DNA of 64,000 bases from Auanema rhodensis (GCA_964057225.1 OZ059898.1:21181267-21245266); one strand, 5' to 3'. Shown: positions 24,978 to 39,584, counted from the first letter of the stretch. Notes: generated by a model not told the origin, from the sequence alone. Numbers and translations are program-made.

Positions 24978-25505
24978 TTTTCAAAATTAGATTCCCCATG
25001 TCCATATTAGTCTAAAAACAAATTTTTATTGATATTGGTTCATGGTAACCATGACTTTGAAATTTACGTGAACTTTAATTTATGCTAATTAAATGTACAC
25101 GTGATGTGCACTTGGTATGTAACTCGCTTCACGTGAAAGATAAAGAGATGCGGTTTTCAAAATTAGATTCCCCATGTCCATATTAGTCTAAAAACAAATT
25201 TTTATTGATATTGGTGCATGGTAACCATGACTTTGAAATCTACGTGAACTTTAATTTATGCTAATTAAATGTACACGTGATGTGCACTTGGTATGTAACT
25301 CGCTTCACGTGAAAGATAAAGAGATGCGGTTTTCAAAATTAGATTCCCCATGTCCATATTAGTCTAAAAACAAATTTTTATTGATATTGGTGCATGGTAA
25401 CCATGACTTTGAAATTTACGTGAACTTTAATTTATGCTAATTAAATGTACACGTGATGTGCACTTGGTATGCAACTTGCTTCACGTGAAAGATAAAGAGA
25501 TGCGG
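24450..25505 (+). repeat. Trimer duplication inside module W (2 x 528 bp)
   Basis: The W tail (plain GTTC, AAATCTACG, GCAACTTGC) at 24450-24977 is repeated at 24978-25505. Both copies keep the two diagnostics; TTTAAATTATG is only in the first, so that change arose after the duplication or was lost by conversion. Confidence 0.85.
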
Positions 25506-25857
25506 TTTTCAAAATTAGATTCCCCATGTCCATATTAGTCTAAAAACAAATTTTTATTGATATTGGTTCATGGTAACCATGACTTTGAAATTTACGTGAA
25601 CTTTAATTTATGCTAATTAAATGTACACGTGATGTGCACTTGGTATGTAACTCGCTTCACGTGAAAGATAAAGAGATGCGGTTTTCAAAATTAGATTCCC
25701 CATGTCCATATTAGTCTAAAAACAAATTTTTATTGATATTGGTGCATGGTAACCATGACTTTGAAATTTACGTGAACTTTAATTTATGCTAATTAGATGT
25801 ACACGTGATGTGCACTTGGTATGTAACTCGCTTCACGTGAAAGATAAAGAGATGCGG

Positions 25858-27265
25858 TTTTTAAAATTAGATTCCCCATGTCCATATTAGTCTAAAAACA
25901 AATTTTTATTGATATTGGTGCATGGTAACCATGACTTTGAAATTTACGTGAACTTTAATTTATGCTAATTAAATGTACACGTGATGTGCACTTGGTATGT
26001 AACTCGCTTCACGTGAAAGATAAAGAGATGCGGTTTTCAAAATTAGATTCCCCATGTCCATATTAGTCTAAAAACAAATTTTTATTGATATTGGTGCATG
26101 GTAACCATGACTTTAAAATTTACGTGAACTTTAATTCATGCTAATTAAATGTACACGTGATGTGCACTTGGTATGTAACTCGCTTCACGTGAAAGATAAA
26201 GAGATGCGGTTTTCAAAATTAGATTCCCCATGTCCATATTAGTCTAAAAACAAATTTTTATTGATATTGGTGCATGGTAACCATGACTTTGAAATTTACG
26301 TGAACTTTAATTTATGCTAATTAAATGTACACGTGATGTGCACTTGGTATGTAACTCGCTTCACGTGAAAGATAAAAAGATGCGGTTTTCAAAATTAGAT
26401 TCCCCATGTCCATATTAGTCTAAAAACAAATTTTTATTGATATTGGTGCATGGTAACCATGACTTTGAAATTTACGTGAACTTTAATTTATGCTAATTAA
26501 ATGTACACGTGATGTGCACTTGGTATGTAACTCGCTTCACGTGAAAGATAAAGAGATGCGGTTTTCAAAATTAGATTTCCCATGTCCATATTAGTCTAAA
26601 AACAAATTTTTATCGATATTGGTTCATGGTAACCATGACTTTGAAATTTACGTGAACTTTAATTTATGCTAATTAAATGTACACGTGATGTGCACTTGGT
26701 ATGTAACTCGCTTCACGTGAAAGATAAAGAGATGCGGTTTTTAAAATTGGATTCCCCATGTCCATATTAGTCTAAAAACAAATTTTTATCGATATTGGTT
26801 CATGGTAACCATGACTTCGAAATTTACGTGAACTTTAATTTATGCTAATTAAATGTACACGTGATGTGCACTTGGTATGTAACTCGCTTCACGTGAAAGA
26901 TAAAGAGATGCGGTTTTCAAAATTAGATTCCCCATGTCCATATTAGTCTAAAAACAAATTTTTATTGATATTGGTGCATGGTAACCATGACTTTGAAATT
27001 TACGTGAACTTTGATTTATGCTAATTAAATGTACACGTGATGTGCACTTGGTATGTAACTCGCTTCACGTGAAAGATAAAGAGATGCGGTTTTCAAAATT
27101 AGATTCCCCATGTCCATATTAGTCTAAAAACAAATTTTTATTGATATTGGTGCATGGTAACCATGACTTTGAAATTTACGTGAACTTTAATTTATGCTAA
27201 TTTAATGTACACGTGATGTGCACTTGGTATGTAACTCGCTTCACGTGAAAGATAAAGAGATGCGG
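25858..27265 (+). repeat. Module V, copy 1 (8 monomers)
   Basis: Module V is defined here by GTTTTTAAAATTAG; TTTAAAATTT with AATTCATGC; two near-plain copies; TTTATCGATATT; GTTTTTAAAATTGG with TTTATCGATATT; CTTTGATTTATG; and CTAATTTAATG. This copy has all of them plus GACTTCGAAA in the sixth monomer. V recurs at 31313 and 32721 and in degraded form elsewhere. Confidence 0.8.
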
Positions 27266-29905
27266 TTTTCAAAATTAGATTCCTCATGTCCATATTAGTC
27301 TAAAAACAAATTTTTATTGATATTGGTTCATGGTAACCATGACTTTGAAATTTACGTGAACTTTAATTTATGCTAATTAAATGTACACGTGATGTGCACT
27401 TGGTGTGTAACTCGCTTCACGTGAAAGATAAAGAGATGCGGTTTTCAAAATTAGATTCCCCATGTCCATATTAGTCTAAAAACAAATTTTTATTGATATT
27501 GGTGCATGGTAACCATGACTTTGAAATTTACGTGAACTTTAATTTATGCTAATTAAATGTACACGTGATGTGCACTTGGTATGTAACTCGCTTCACGTGA
27601 AAGATAAAGAGATGCGGTTTTCAAAATTAGATTCCGCATGTCCATATTAGTCTAAAAACAAATTTTTATTGATATTGGTTTATGGTAACCATGACTTTGA
27701 AATTTACGTGAACTTTAATTTATGCTAATTAAATGTACACGTGATGTGCACTTGGTATGTAACTCGCTTCACGTGAAAGATAAAGAGATGCGGTTTTCAA
27801 AATTAGATTCCCCATGTCCATATTAGTCTAAAAACAAATTTTTATTGATATTGGTTCATGGTAACCATGACTTTGAAATTTACGTGAACTTTAATTTATG
27901 CTAATTAAATGTACACGTGATGTGCACTTGGTATGTAACTCGCTTCACGTGAAAGATAAAGAGATGCGGTTTTCAAAATTAGATTCCCCATGTCCATATT
28001 AGTCTAAAAACAAATTTTTATTGATATTGGTGCATGGTAACCATGACTTTGAAATCTACGTGAACTTTAATTTATGCTAATTAAATGTACACGTGATGTG
28101 CACTTGGTATGTAACTCGCTTCACGTGAAAGATAAAGAGATGCGGTTTTCAAAATTAGATTCCCCATGTCCATATTAGTCTAAAAACAAATTTTTATTGA
28201 TATTGGTGCATGGTAACCATGACTTTGAAATTTACGTGAACTTTAATTTATGCTAATTAAATGTACACGTGATGTGCACTTGGTATGTAACTCGCTTCAC
28301 GTGAAAGATAAAGAGATGCGGTTTTTAAAATTGGATTCCCCATGTCCATATTAGTCTAAAAACAAATTTTTATCGATATTGGTTCATGGTAACCATGACT
28401 TCGAAATTTACGTGAACTTTAATTTATGCTAATTAAATGTACACGTGATGTGCACTTGGTATGTAACTCGCTTCACGTGAAAGATAAAGAGATGCGGTTT
28501 TCAAAATTAGATTCCCCATGTCCATATTAGTCTAAAAACAAATTTTTATTGATATTGGTGCATGGTAACCATGACTTTGAAATTTACGTGAACTTTGATT
28601 TATGCTAATTAAATGTACACGTGATGTGCACTTGGTATGTAACTCGCTTCACGTGAAAGATAAAGAGATGCGGTTTTCAAAATTAGATTCCCCATGTCCA
28701 TATTAGTCTAAAAACAAATTTTTATTGATATTGGTGCATGGTAACCATGACTTTGAAATTTACGTGAACTTTAATTTATGCTAATTTAATGTACACGTGA
28801 TGTGCACTTGGTATGTAACTCGCTTCACGTGAAAGATAAAGAGATGCGGTTTTCAAAATTAGATTCCTCATGTCCATATTAGTCTAAAAACAAATTTTTA
28901 TTGATATTGGTTCATGGTAACCATGACTTTGAAATTTACGTGAACTTTAATTTATGCTAATTAAATGTACACGTGATGTGCACTTGGTGTGTAACTCGCT
29001 TCACGTGAAAGATAAAGAGATGCGGTTTTCAAAATTAGATTCCCCATGTCCATATTAGTCTAAAAACAAATTTTTATTGATATTGGTGCATGGTAACCAT
29101 GACTTTGAAATTTACGTGAACTTTAATTTATGCTAATTAAATGTACACGTGATGTGCACTTGGTATGTAACTCGCTTCACGTGAAAGATAAAGAGATGCG
29201 GTTTTCAAAATTAGATTCCGCATGTCCATATTAGTCTAAAAACAAATTTTTATTGATATTGGTTTATGGTAACCATGACTTTGAAATTTACGTGAACTTT
29301 AATTTATGCTAATTAAATGTACACGTGATGTGCACTTGGTATGTAACTCGCTTCACGTGAAAGATAAAGAGATGCGGTTTTCAAAATTAGATTCCCCATG
29401 TCCATATTAGTCTAAAAACAAATTTTTATTGATATTGGTTCATGGTAACCATGACTTTGAAATTTACGTGAACTTTAATTTATGCTAATTAAATGTACAC
29501 GTGATGTGCACTTGGTATGTAACTCGCTTCACGTGAAAGATAAAGAGATGCGGTTTTCAAAATTAGATTCCCCATGTCCATATTAGTCTAAAAACAAATT
29601 TTTATTGATATTGGTGCATGGTAACCATGACTTTGAAATCTACGTGAACTTTAATTTATGCTAATTAAATGTACACGTGATGTGCACTTGGTATGTAACT
29701 CGCTTCACGTGAAAGATAAAGAGATGCGGTTTTCAAAATTAGATTCCCCATGTCCATATTAGTCTAAAAACAAATTTTTATTGATATTGGTGCATGGTAA
29801 CCATGACTTTGAAATTTACGTGAACTTTAATTTATGCTAATTAAATGTACACGTGATGTGCACTTGGTATGCAACTTGCTTCACGTGAAAGATAAAGAGA
29901 TGCGG
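26738..29905 (+). repeat. 9-monomer duplication (2 x 1584 bp)
   Basis: Units 26738-28321 and 28322-29905 match monomer by monomer: AAAATTGG with TTTATCGATATT and GACTTCGAAA; CTTTGATTTATG; CTAATTTAATG; TCCTCATG/GTTC with GGTGTGTAAC; plain; TCCGCATG with GTTTATGG; GTTC; AAATCTACG; and a last copy that has GCAACTTGC only in the second unit. The fourth and sixth monomers combine diagnostics that elsewhere sit in separate monomers, marking them as mosaics. Confidence 0.88.
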
Positions 29906-31137
29906 TTTTCAAAATTAGATTCCCCATGTCCATATTAGTCTAAAAACAAATTTTTATTAATATTGGTGCATGGTAACCATGACTTTGAAATTTACGTGAA
30001 CTTTAATTTATGCTAATTAAATGTACACGTGATGTGCACTTGGTATGTAACTCGCTTCACGTGAAAGATAAAGAGATGCGGTTTTCAAAATTAGATTCCC
30101 CATGTCCATATTAGTCTAAAAACAAATTTTTATTGATATTGGTGCATGGTAACCATGACTTTGAAATTTACGTGAACTTTAATTTATGCTAATTAAATGT
30201 ACACGTGATGTGCACTTGGTGTGTAACTCGCTTCACGTGAAAGATAAAGAGATGCGGTTTTCAAAATTAGATTCCCCATGTCCATATTAGTCTAAAAACA
30301 AATTTTTATTGATATTGGTGCATGGTAACCATGACTTTGAAATTTACGTGAACTTTAATTTATGCTAATTAAATTTACACGTGATGTGCACTTGGTATGT
30401 AACTCGCTTCACGTGAAAGATAAAGAGATGCGGTTTTCAAAATTAGATTCCTCATGTCCATATTAGTCTAAAAACAAATTTTTATTGATATTGGTTTATG
30501 GTAACCATGACTTTGAAATTTACGTGAACTTTAATTTATGCTAATTAAATGTACACGTGATGTGCACTTGGTATGTAACTCGCTTCACGTGAAAGATAAA
30601 GAGATGCGGTTTTCAAAATTAGATTCCCCATGTCCATATTAGTCTAAAAACAAATTTTTATTGATATTGGTTCATGGTAACCATGACTTTGAAATTTACG
30701 TGAACTTTAATTTATGCTAATTAAATGTACACGTGATGTGCACTTGGTATGTAACTCGCTTCACGTGAAAGATAAAGAGATGCGGTTTTCAAAATTAGAT
30801 TCCCCATGTCCATATTAGTCTAAAAACAAATTTTTATTGATATTGGTGCATGGTAACCATGACTTTGAAATCTACGTGAACTTTAATTTATGCTAATTAA
30901 ATGTACACGTGATGTGCACTTGGTATGTAACTCGCTTCACGTGAAAGATAAAGAGATGCGGTTTTCAAAATTAGATTCCCCATGTCCATATTAGTCTAAA
31001 AACAAATTTTTATTGATATTGGTGCATGGTAACCATGACTTTGAAATTTACGTGAACTTTAATTTATGCTAATTAAATGTACACGTGATGTGCACTTGGT
31101 ATGCAACTTGCTTCACGTGAAAGATAAAGAGATGCGG
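29906..31137 (+). repeat. Module W, copy 3 (7 monomers)
   Basis: All seven W diagnostics occur in order over 1232 bp, from TATTAATATT to GCAACTTGC. It follows the 9-mer duplication directly. Like copies 1 and 2 its AAATTTACAC monomer keeps GACTTTGAAA, whereas the three later copies have GACTTCGAAA. Confidence 0.85.
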
Positions 31138-31312
31138 TTTTCAAAATTAGATTCCCCATGTCCATATTAGTCTAAAAACAAATTTTATTGATATTGGTGC
31201 ATGGTAACCATGACTTTGAAATTTACGTGAACTTTAATTTATGCTAATTAAATGTACACGTGATGTGCACTTGGTATGTAACTCGCTTCACGTGAAAGAT
31301 AAAGAGATGCGG
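31138..31312 (+). repeat. 175-bp monomer with shortened T tract
   Basis: CAAATTTTATTG at about 31180 has four T instead of five. Otherwise a plain GTGC monomer linking module W to module V. The change is private to this copy and could be a sequencing or assembly error in a homopolymer. Confidence 0.75.
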
Positions 31313-34128
31313 TTTTTAAAATTAGATTCCCCATGTCCATATTAGTCTAAAAACAAATTTTTATTGATATTGGTGCATGGTAACCATGACTTTGAAATTT
31401 ACGTGAACTTTAATTTATGCTAATTAAATGTACACGTGATGTGCACTTGGTATGTAACTCGCTTCACGTGAAAGATAAAGAGATGCGGTTTTCAAAATTA
31501 GATTCCCCATGTCCATATTAGTCTAAAAACAAATTTTTATTGATATTGGTGCATGGTAACCATGACTTTAAAATTTACGTGAACTTTAATTCATGCTAAT
31601 TAAATGTACACGTGATGTGCACTTGGTATGTAACTCGCTTCACGTGAAAGATAAAGAGATGCGGTTTTCAAAATTAGATTCCCCATGTCCATATTAGTCT
31701 AAAAACAAATTTTTATTGATATTGGTGCATGGTAACCATGACTTTGAAATTTACGTGAACTTTAATTTATGCTAATTAAATGTACACGTGATGTGCACTT
31801 GGTATGTAACTCGCTTCACGTGAAAGATAAAGAGATGCGGTTTTCAAAATTAGATTCCCCATGTCCATATTAGTCTAAAAACAAATTTTTATTGATATTG
31901 GTGCATGGTAACCATGACTTTGAAATTTACGTGAACTTTAATTTATGCTAATTTAATGTACACGTGATGTGCACTTGGTATGTAACTCGCTTCACGTGAA
32001 AGATAAAGAGATGCGGTTTTCAAAATTAGATTCCCCATGTCCATATTAGTCTAAAAACAAATTTTTATCGATATTGGTTCATGGTAACCATGACTTTGAA
32101 ATTTACGTGAACTTTAATTTATGCTAATTAAATGTACACGTGATGTGCACTTGGTATGTAACTCGCTTCACGTGAAAGATAAAGAGATGCGGTTTTTAAA
32201 ATTGGATTCCCCATGTCCATATTAGTCTAAAAACAAATTTTTATCGATATTGGTTCATGGTAACCATGACTTTGAAATTTACGTGAACTTTAATTTATGC
32301 TAATTAAATGTACACGTGATGTGCACTTGGTATGTAACTCGCTTCACGTGAAAGATAAAGAGATGCGGTTTTCAAAATTAGATTCCCCATGTCCATATTA
32401 GTCTAAAAACAAATTTTTATTGATATTGGTGCATGGTAACCATGACTTTGAAATTTACGTGAACTTTGATTTATGCTAATTAAATGTACACGTGATGTGC
32501 ACTTGGTATGTAACTCGCTTCACGTGAAAGATAAAGAGATGCGGTTTTCAAAATTAGATTCCCCATGTCCATATTAGTCTAAAAACAAATTTTTATTGAT
32601 ATTGGTGCATGGTAACCATGACTTTGAAATTTACGTGAACTTTAATTTATGCTAATTAAATGTACACGTGATGTGCACTTGGTATGTAACTCGCTTCACG
32701 TGAAAGATAAAGAGATGCGGTTTTTAAAATTGCATTCCCCATGTCCATATTAGTCTAAAAACAAATTTTTATTGATATTGGTGCATGGTAACCATGACTT
32801 TGAAATTTACGTGAACTTTAATTTATGCTAATTAAATGTACACGTGATGTGCACTTGGTATGTAACTCGCTTCACGTGAAAGATAAAGAGATGCGGTTTT
32901 CAAAATTAGATTCCCCATGTCCATATTAGTCTAAAAACAAATTTTTATTGATATTGGTGCATGGTAACCATGACTTTAAAATTTACGTGAACTTTAATTC
33001 ATGCTAATTAAATGTACACGTGATGTGCACTTGGTATGTAACTCGCTTCACGTGAAAGATAAAGAGATGCGGTTTTCAAAATTAGATTCCCCATGTCCAT
33101 ATTAGTCTAAAAACAAATTTTTATTGATATTGGTGCATGGTAACCATGACTTTGAAATTTACGTGAACTTTAATTTATGCTAATTAAATGTACACGTGAT
33201 GTGCACTTGGTATGTAACTCGCTTCACGTGAAAGATAAAGAGATGCGGTTTTCAAAATTAGATTCCCCATGTCCATATTAGTCTAAAAACAAATTTTTAT
33301 TGATATTGGTGCATGGTAACCATGACTTTGAAATTTACGTGAACTTTAATTTATGCTAATTAAATGTACACGTGATGTGCACTTGGTTTGTAACTCGCTT
33401 CACGTGAAAGATAAAGAGATGCGGTTTTCAAAATTAGATTCCCCATGTCCATATTAGTCTAAAAACAAATTTTTATCGATATTGGTTCATGGTAACCATG
33501 ACTTTGAAATTTACGTGAACTTTAATTTATGCTAATTAAATGTACACGTGATGTGCACTTGGTATGTAACTCGCTTCACGTGAAAGATAAAGAGATGCGG
33601 TTTTTAAAATTGGATTCCCCATGTCCATATTAGTCTAAAAACAAATTTTTATCGATATTGGTTCATGGTAACCATGACTTTGAAATTTACGTGAACTTTA
33701 ATTTATGCTAATTAAATGTACACGTGATGTGCACTTGGTATGTAACTCGCTTCACGTGAAAGATAAAGAGATGCGGTTTTCAAAATTAGATTCCCCATGT
33801 CCATATTAGTCTAAAAACAAATTTTTATTGATATTGGTGCATGGTAACCATGACTTTGAAATTTACGTGAACTTTGATTTATGCTAATTAAATGTACACG
33901 TGATGTGCACTTGGTATGTAACTCGCTTCACGTGAAAGATAAAGAGATGCGGTTTTCAAAATTAGATTCCCCATGTCCATATTAGTCTAAAAACAAATTT
34001 TTATTGATATTGGTGCATGGTAACCATGACTTTGAAATTTACGTGAACTTTAATTTATGCTAATTTAATGTACACGTGATGTGCACTTGGTATGTAACTC
34101 GCTTCACGTGAAAGATAAAGAGATGCGG
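31313..34128 (+). repeat. Module V duplicated (2 x 1408 bp)
   Basis: Units 31313-32720 and 32721-34128 repeat module V. The first starts with GTTTTTAAAATTAG and the second with GTTTTTAAAATTGC. CTAATTTAATG sits in the fourth monomer of the first unit but in the eighth of the second, and GGTTTGTAAC occurs only at 33249. So the units are duplicates that later exchanged or gained single variants. Confidence 0.8.
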
Positions 34129-36240
34129 TTTTCAAAATTAGATTCCTCATGTCCATATTAGTCTAAAAACAAATTTTTATTGATATTGGTTCATGGTAAC
34201 CATGACTTTGAAATTTACGTGAACTTTAATTTATGCTAATTAAATGTACACGTGATGTGCACTTGGTATGTAACTCGCTTCACGTGAAAGATAAAGAGAT
34301 GCGGTTTTCAAAATTAGATTCCCCATGTCCATATTAGTCTAAAAACAAATTTTTATTGATATTGGTTCATGGTAACCATGACTTTGAAATTTACGTGAAC
34401 TTTAAATTATGCTAATTAAATGTACACGTGATGTGCACTTGGTATGTAACTCGCTTCACGTGAAAGATAAAGAGATGCGGTTTTCAAAATTAGATTCCGC
34501 ATGTCCATATTAGTCTAAAAACAAATTTTTATTGATATTGGTTCATGGTAACCATGACTTTGAAATTTACGTGAACTTTAATTTATGCTAATTAAATGTA
34601 CACGTGATGTGCACTTGGTATGTAACTCGCTTCACGTGAAAGATAAAGAGATGCGGTTTTCAAAATTAGATTCCCCATGTCCATATTAGTCTAAAAACAA
34701 ATTTTTATTGATATTGGTGCATGGTAACCATGACTTTGAAATTTACGTGAACTTTAATTTATGCTAATTAAATGTACACGTGATGTGCACTTGGTATGTT
34801 ACTCGCTTCACGTGAAAGATAAAGAGATGCGGTTTTCAAAATTAGATTCCCCATGTCCATATTAGTCTAAAAACAAATTTTTATTAATATTGGTGCATGG
34901 TAACCATGACTTTGAAATTTACGTGAACTTTAATTTATGCTAATTAAATGTACACGTGATGTGCACTTGGTATGTAACTCGCTTCACGTGAAAGATAAAG
35001 AGATGCGGTTTTCAAAATTAGATTCCCCATGTCCATATTAGTCTAAAAACAAATTTTTATTGATATTGGTGCATGGTAACCATGACTTTGAAATTTACGT
35101 GAACTTTAATTTATGCTAATTAAATGTACACGTGATGTGCACTTGGTGTGTAACTCGCTTCACGTGAAAGATAAAGAGATGCGGTTTTCAAAATTAGATT
35201 CCCCATGTCCATATTAGTCTAAAAACAAATTTTTATTGATATTGGTGCATGGTAACCATGACTTCGAAATTTACGTGAACTTTAATTTATGCTAATTAAA
35301 TTTACACGTGATGTGCACTTGGTATGTAACTCGCTTCACGTGAAAGATAAAGAGATGCGGTTTTCAAAATTAGATTCCTCATGTCCATATTAGTCTAAAA
35401 ACAAATTTTTATTGATATTGGTTTATGGTAACCATGACTTTGAAATTTACGTGAACTTTAATTTATGCTAATTAAATGTACACGTGATGTGCACTTGGTA
35501 TGTAACTCGCTTCACGTGAAAGATAAAGAGATGCGGTTTTCAAAATTAGATTCCCCATGTCCATATTAGTCTAAAAACAAATTTTTATTGATATTGGTTC
35601 ATGGTAACCATGACTTTGAAATTTACGTGAACTTTAATTTATGCTAATTAAATGTACACGTGATGTGCACTTGGTATGTAACTCGCTTCACGTGAAAGAT
35701 AAAGAGATGCGGTTTTCAAAATTAGATTCCCCATGTCCATATTAGTCTAAAAACAAATTTTTATTGATATTGGTGCATGGTAACCATGACTTTGAAATCT
35801 ACGTGAACTTTAATTTATGCTAATTAAATGTACACGTGATGTGCACTTGGTATGTAACTCGCTTCACGTGAAAGATAAAGAGATGCGGTTTTCAAAATTA
35901 GATTCCCCATGTCCATATTAGTCTAAAAACAAATTTTTATTGATATTGGTGCATGGTAACCATGACTTTGAAATTTACGTGAACTTTAATTTATGCTAAT
36001 TAAATGTACACGTGATGTGCACTTGGTATGCAACTTGCTTCACGTGAAAGATAAAGAGATGCGGTTTTCAAAATTAGATTCCCCATGTCCATATTAGTCT
36101 AAAAACAAATTTTTATTGATATTGGTGCATGGTAACCATGACTTTGAAATTTACGTGAACTTTAATTTATGCTAATTAAATGTACACGTGATGTGCACTT
36201 GGTATGTAACTCGCTTCACGTGAAAGATAAAGAGATGCGG
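33953..36240 (+). repeat. 13-monomer segment, copy A (contains module W)
   Basis: 2288 bp: CTAATTTAATG; TCCTCATG/GTTC; GTTC (here with TTTAAATTATG); TCCGCATG/GTTC; TATGTTACTC; the seven W monomers (34833-36064); and a plain GTGC copy. The same 13-monomer order recurs at 37297 and 39937, which makes this the largest triplicated segment seen in the window. Confidence 0.88.
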
Positions 36241-37296
36241 TTTTTAAAATTAGATTCCCCATGTCCATATTAGTCTAAAAACAAATTTTTATTGATATTG
36301 GTGCATGGTAACCATGACTTTGAAATTTACGTGAACTTTAATTTATGCTAATTAAATGTACACGTGATGTGCACTTGGTATGTAACTCGCTTCACGTGAA
36401 AGATAAAGAGATGCGGTTTTCAAAATTAGATTCCCCATGTCCATATTAGTCTAAAAACAAATTTTTATTGATATTGGTGCATGGTAACCATGACTTTGAA
36501 ATTTACGTGAACTTTAATTTATGCTAATTAAATGTACACGTGATGTGCACTTGGTATGTAACTCGCTTCACGTGAAAGATAAAGAGATGCGGTTTTCAAA
36601 ATTAGATTCCCCATGTCCATATTAGTCTAAAAACAAATTTTTATTGATATTGGTGCATGGTAACCATGACTTTGAAATTTACGTGAACTTTAATTTATGC
36701 TAATTAAATGTACACGTGATGTGCACTTGGTATGTAACTCGCTTCACGTGAAAGATAAAGAGATGCGGTTTTCAAAATTAGATTCCCCATGTCCATATTA
36801 GTCTAAAAACAAATTTTTATCGATATTGGTTCATGGTAACCATGACTTTGAAATTTACGTGAACTTTAATTTATGCTAATTAAATGTACACGTGATGTGC
36901 ACTTGGTATGTAACTCGCTTCACGTGAAAGATAAAGAGATGCGGTTTTCAAAATTAGATTCCCCATGTCCATATTAGTCTAAAAACAAATTTTTATTGAT
37001 ATTGGTTCATGGTAACCATGACTTTGAAATTTACGTGAACTTTAATTTATGCTAATTAAATGTACACGTGATGTGCACTTGGTATGTAACTCGCTTCACG
37101 TGAAAGATAAAGAGATGCGGTTTTCAAAATTAGATTCCGCATGTCCATATTAGTCTAAAAACAAATTTTTATTGATATTGGTTCATGGTAACCATGACTT
37201 TGAAATTTACGTGAACTTTAATTTATGCTAATTAAATGTACACGTGATGTGCACTTGGTATGTAACTCGCTTCACGTGAAAGATAAAGAGATGCGG
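36241..37296 (+). repeat. Degraded module V between segments A and B
   Basis: Six monomers: GTTTTTAAAATTAG, two plain GTGC, TTTATCGATATT, plain GTTC, and TCCGCATG. The order fits a V start followed by material from the TCCGCATG region, with the AATTCATGC, AAAATTGG and CTTTGATTT monomers missing. It looks like a deletion derivative. Confidence 0.65.
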
Positions 37297-39584
37297 TTTT
37301 CAAAATTAGATTCCCCATGTCCATATTAGTCTAAAAACAAATTTTTATTGATATTGGTGCATGGTAACCATGACTTTGAAATTTACGTGAACTTTAATTT
37401 ATGCTAATTTAATGTACACGTGATGTGCACTTGGTATGTAACTCGCTTCACGTGAAAGATAAAGAGATGCGGTTTTCAAAATTAGATTCCTCATGTCCAT
37501 ATTAGTCTAAAAACAAATTTTTATTGATATTGGTTCATGGTAACCATGACTTTGAAATTTACGTGAACTTTAATTTATGCTAATTAAATGTACACGTGAT
37601 GTGCACTTGGTATGTAACTCGCTTCACGTGAAAGATAAAGAGATGCGGTTTTCAAAATTAGATTCCCCATGTCCATATTAGTCTAAAAACAAATTTTTAT
37701 TGATATTGGTTCATGGTAACCATGACTTTGAAATTTACGTGAACTTTAATTTATGCTAATTAAATGTACACGTGATGTGCACTTGGTATGTAACTCGCTT
37801 CACGTGAAAGATAAAGAGATGCGGTTTTCAAAATTAGATTCCGCATGTCCATATTAGTCTAAAAACAAATTTTTATTGATATTGGTTCATGGTAACCATG
37901 ACTTTGAAATTTACGTGAACTTTAATTTATGCTAATTAAATGTACACGTGATGTGCACTTGGTATGTAACTCGCTTCACGTGAAAGATAAAGAGATGCGG
38001 TTTTCAAAATTAGATTCCCCATGTCCATATTAGTCTAAAAACAAATTTTTATTGATATTGGTGCATGGTAACCATGACTTTGAAATTTACGTGAACTTTA
38101 ATTTATGCTAATTAAATGTACACGTGATGTGCACTTGGTATGTTACTCGCTTCACGTGAAAGATAAAGAGATGCGGTTTTCAAAATTAGATTCCCCATGT
38201 CCATATTAGTCTAAAAACAAATTTTTATTAATATTGGTGCATGGTAACCATGACTTTGAAATTTACGTGAACTTTAATTTATGCTAATTAAATGTACACG
38301 TGATGTGCACTTGGTATGTAACTCGCTTCACGTGAAAGATAAAGAGATGCGGTTTTCAAAATTAGATTCCCCATGTCCATATTAGTCTAAAAACAAATTT
38401 TTATTGATATTGGTGCATGGTAACCATGACTTTGAAATTTACGTGAACTTTAATTTATGCTAATTAAATGTACACGTGATGTGCACTTGGTGTGTAACTC
38501 GCTTCACGTGAAAGATAAAGAGATGCGGTTTTCAAAATTAGATTCCCCATGTCCATATTAGTCTAAAAACAAATTTTTATTGATATTGGTGCATGGTAAC
38601 CATGACTTCGAAATTTACGTGAACTTTAATTTATGCTAATTAAATTTACACGTGATGTGCACTTGGTATGTAACTCGCTTCACGTGAAAGATAAAGAGAT
38701 GCGGTTTTCAAAATTAGATTCCTCATGTCCATATTAGTCTAAAAACAAATTTTTATTGATATTGGTTTATGGTAACCATGACTTTGAAATTTACGTGAAC
38801 TTTAATTTATGCTAATTAAATGTACACGTGATGTGCACTTGGTATGTAACTCGCTTCACGTGAAAGATAAAGAGATGCGGTTTTCAAAATTAGATTCCCC
38901 ATGTCCATATTAGTCTAAAAACAAATTTTTATTGATATTGGTTCATGGTAACCATGACTTTGAAATTTACGTGAACTTTAATTTATGCTAATTAAATGTA
39001 CACGTGATGTGCACTTGGTATGTAACTCGCTTCACGTGAAAGATAAAGAGATGCGGTTTTCAAAATTAGATTCCCCATGTCCATATTAGTCTAAAAACAA
39101 ATTTTTATTGATATTGGTGCATGGTAACCATGACTTTGAAATCTACGTGAACTTTAATTTATGCTAATTAAATGTACACGTGATGTGCACTTGGTATGTA
39201 ACTCGCTTCACGTGAAAGATAAAGAGATGCGGTTTTCAAAATTAGATTCCCCATGTCCATATTAGTCTAAAAACAAATTTTTATTGATATTGGTGCATGG
39301 TAACCATGACTTTGAAATTTACGTGAACTTTAATTTATGCTAATTAAATGTACACGTGATGTGCACTTGGTATGCAACTTGCTTCACGTGAAAGATAAAG
39401 AGATGCGGTTTTCAAAATTAGATTCCCCATGTCCATATTAGTCTAAAAACAAATTTTTATTGATATTGGTGCATGGTAACCATGACTTTGAAATTTACGT
39501 GAACTTTAATTTATGCTAATTAAATGTACACGTGATGTGCACTTGGTATGTAACTCGCTTCACGTGAAAGATAAAGAGATGCGG
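37297..39584 (+). repeat. 13-monomer segment, copy B (contains module W)
   Basis: 2288 bp, same order as copy A, exactly 3344 bp (19 monomers) further on. Module W is at 38177-39408. It lacks the TTTAAATTATG change of copy A and shares GACTTCGAAA in the AAATTTACAC monomer with A and C. Confidence 0.88.
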
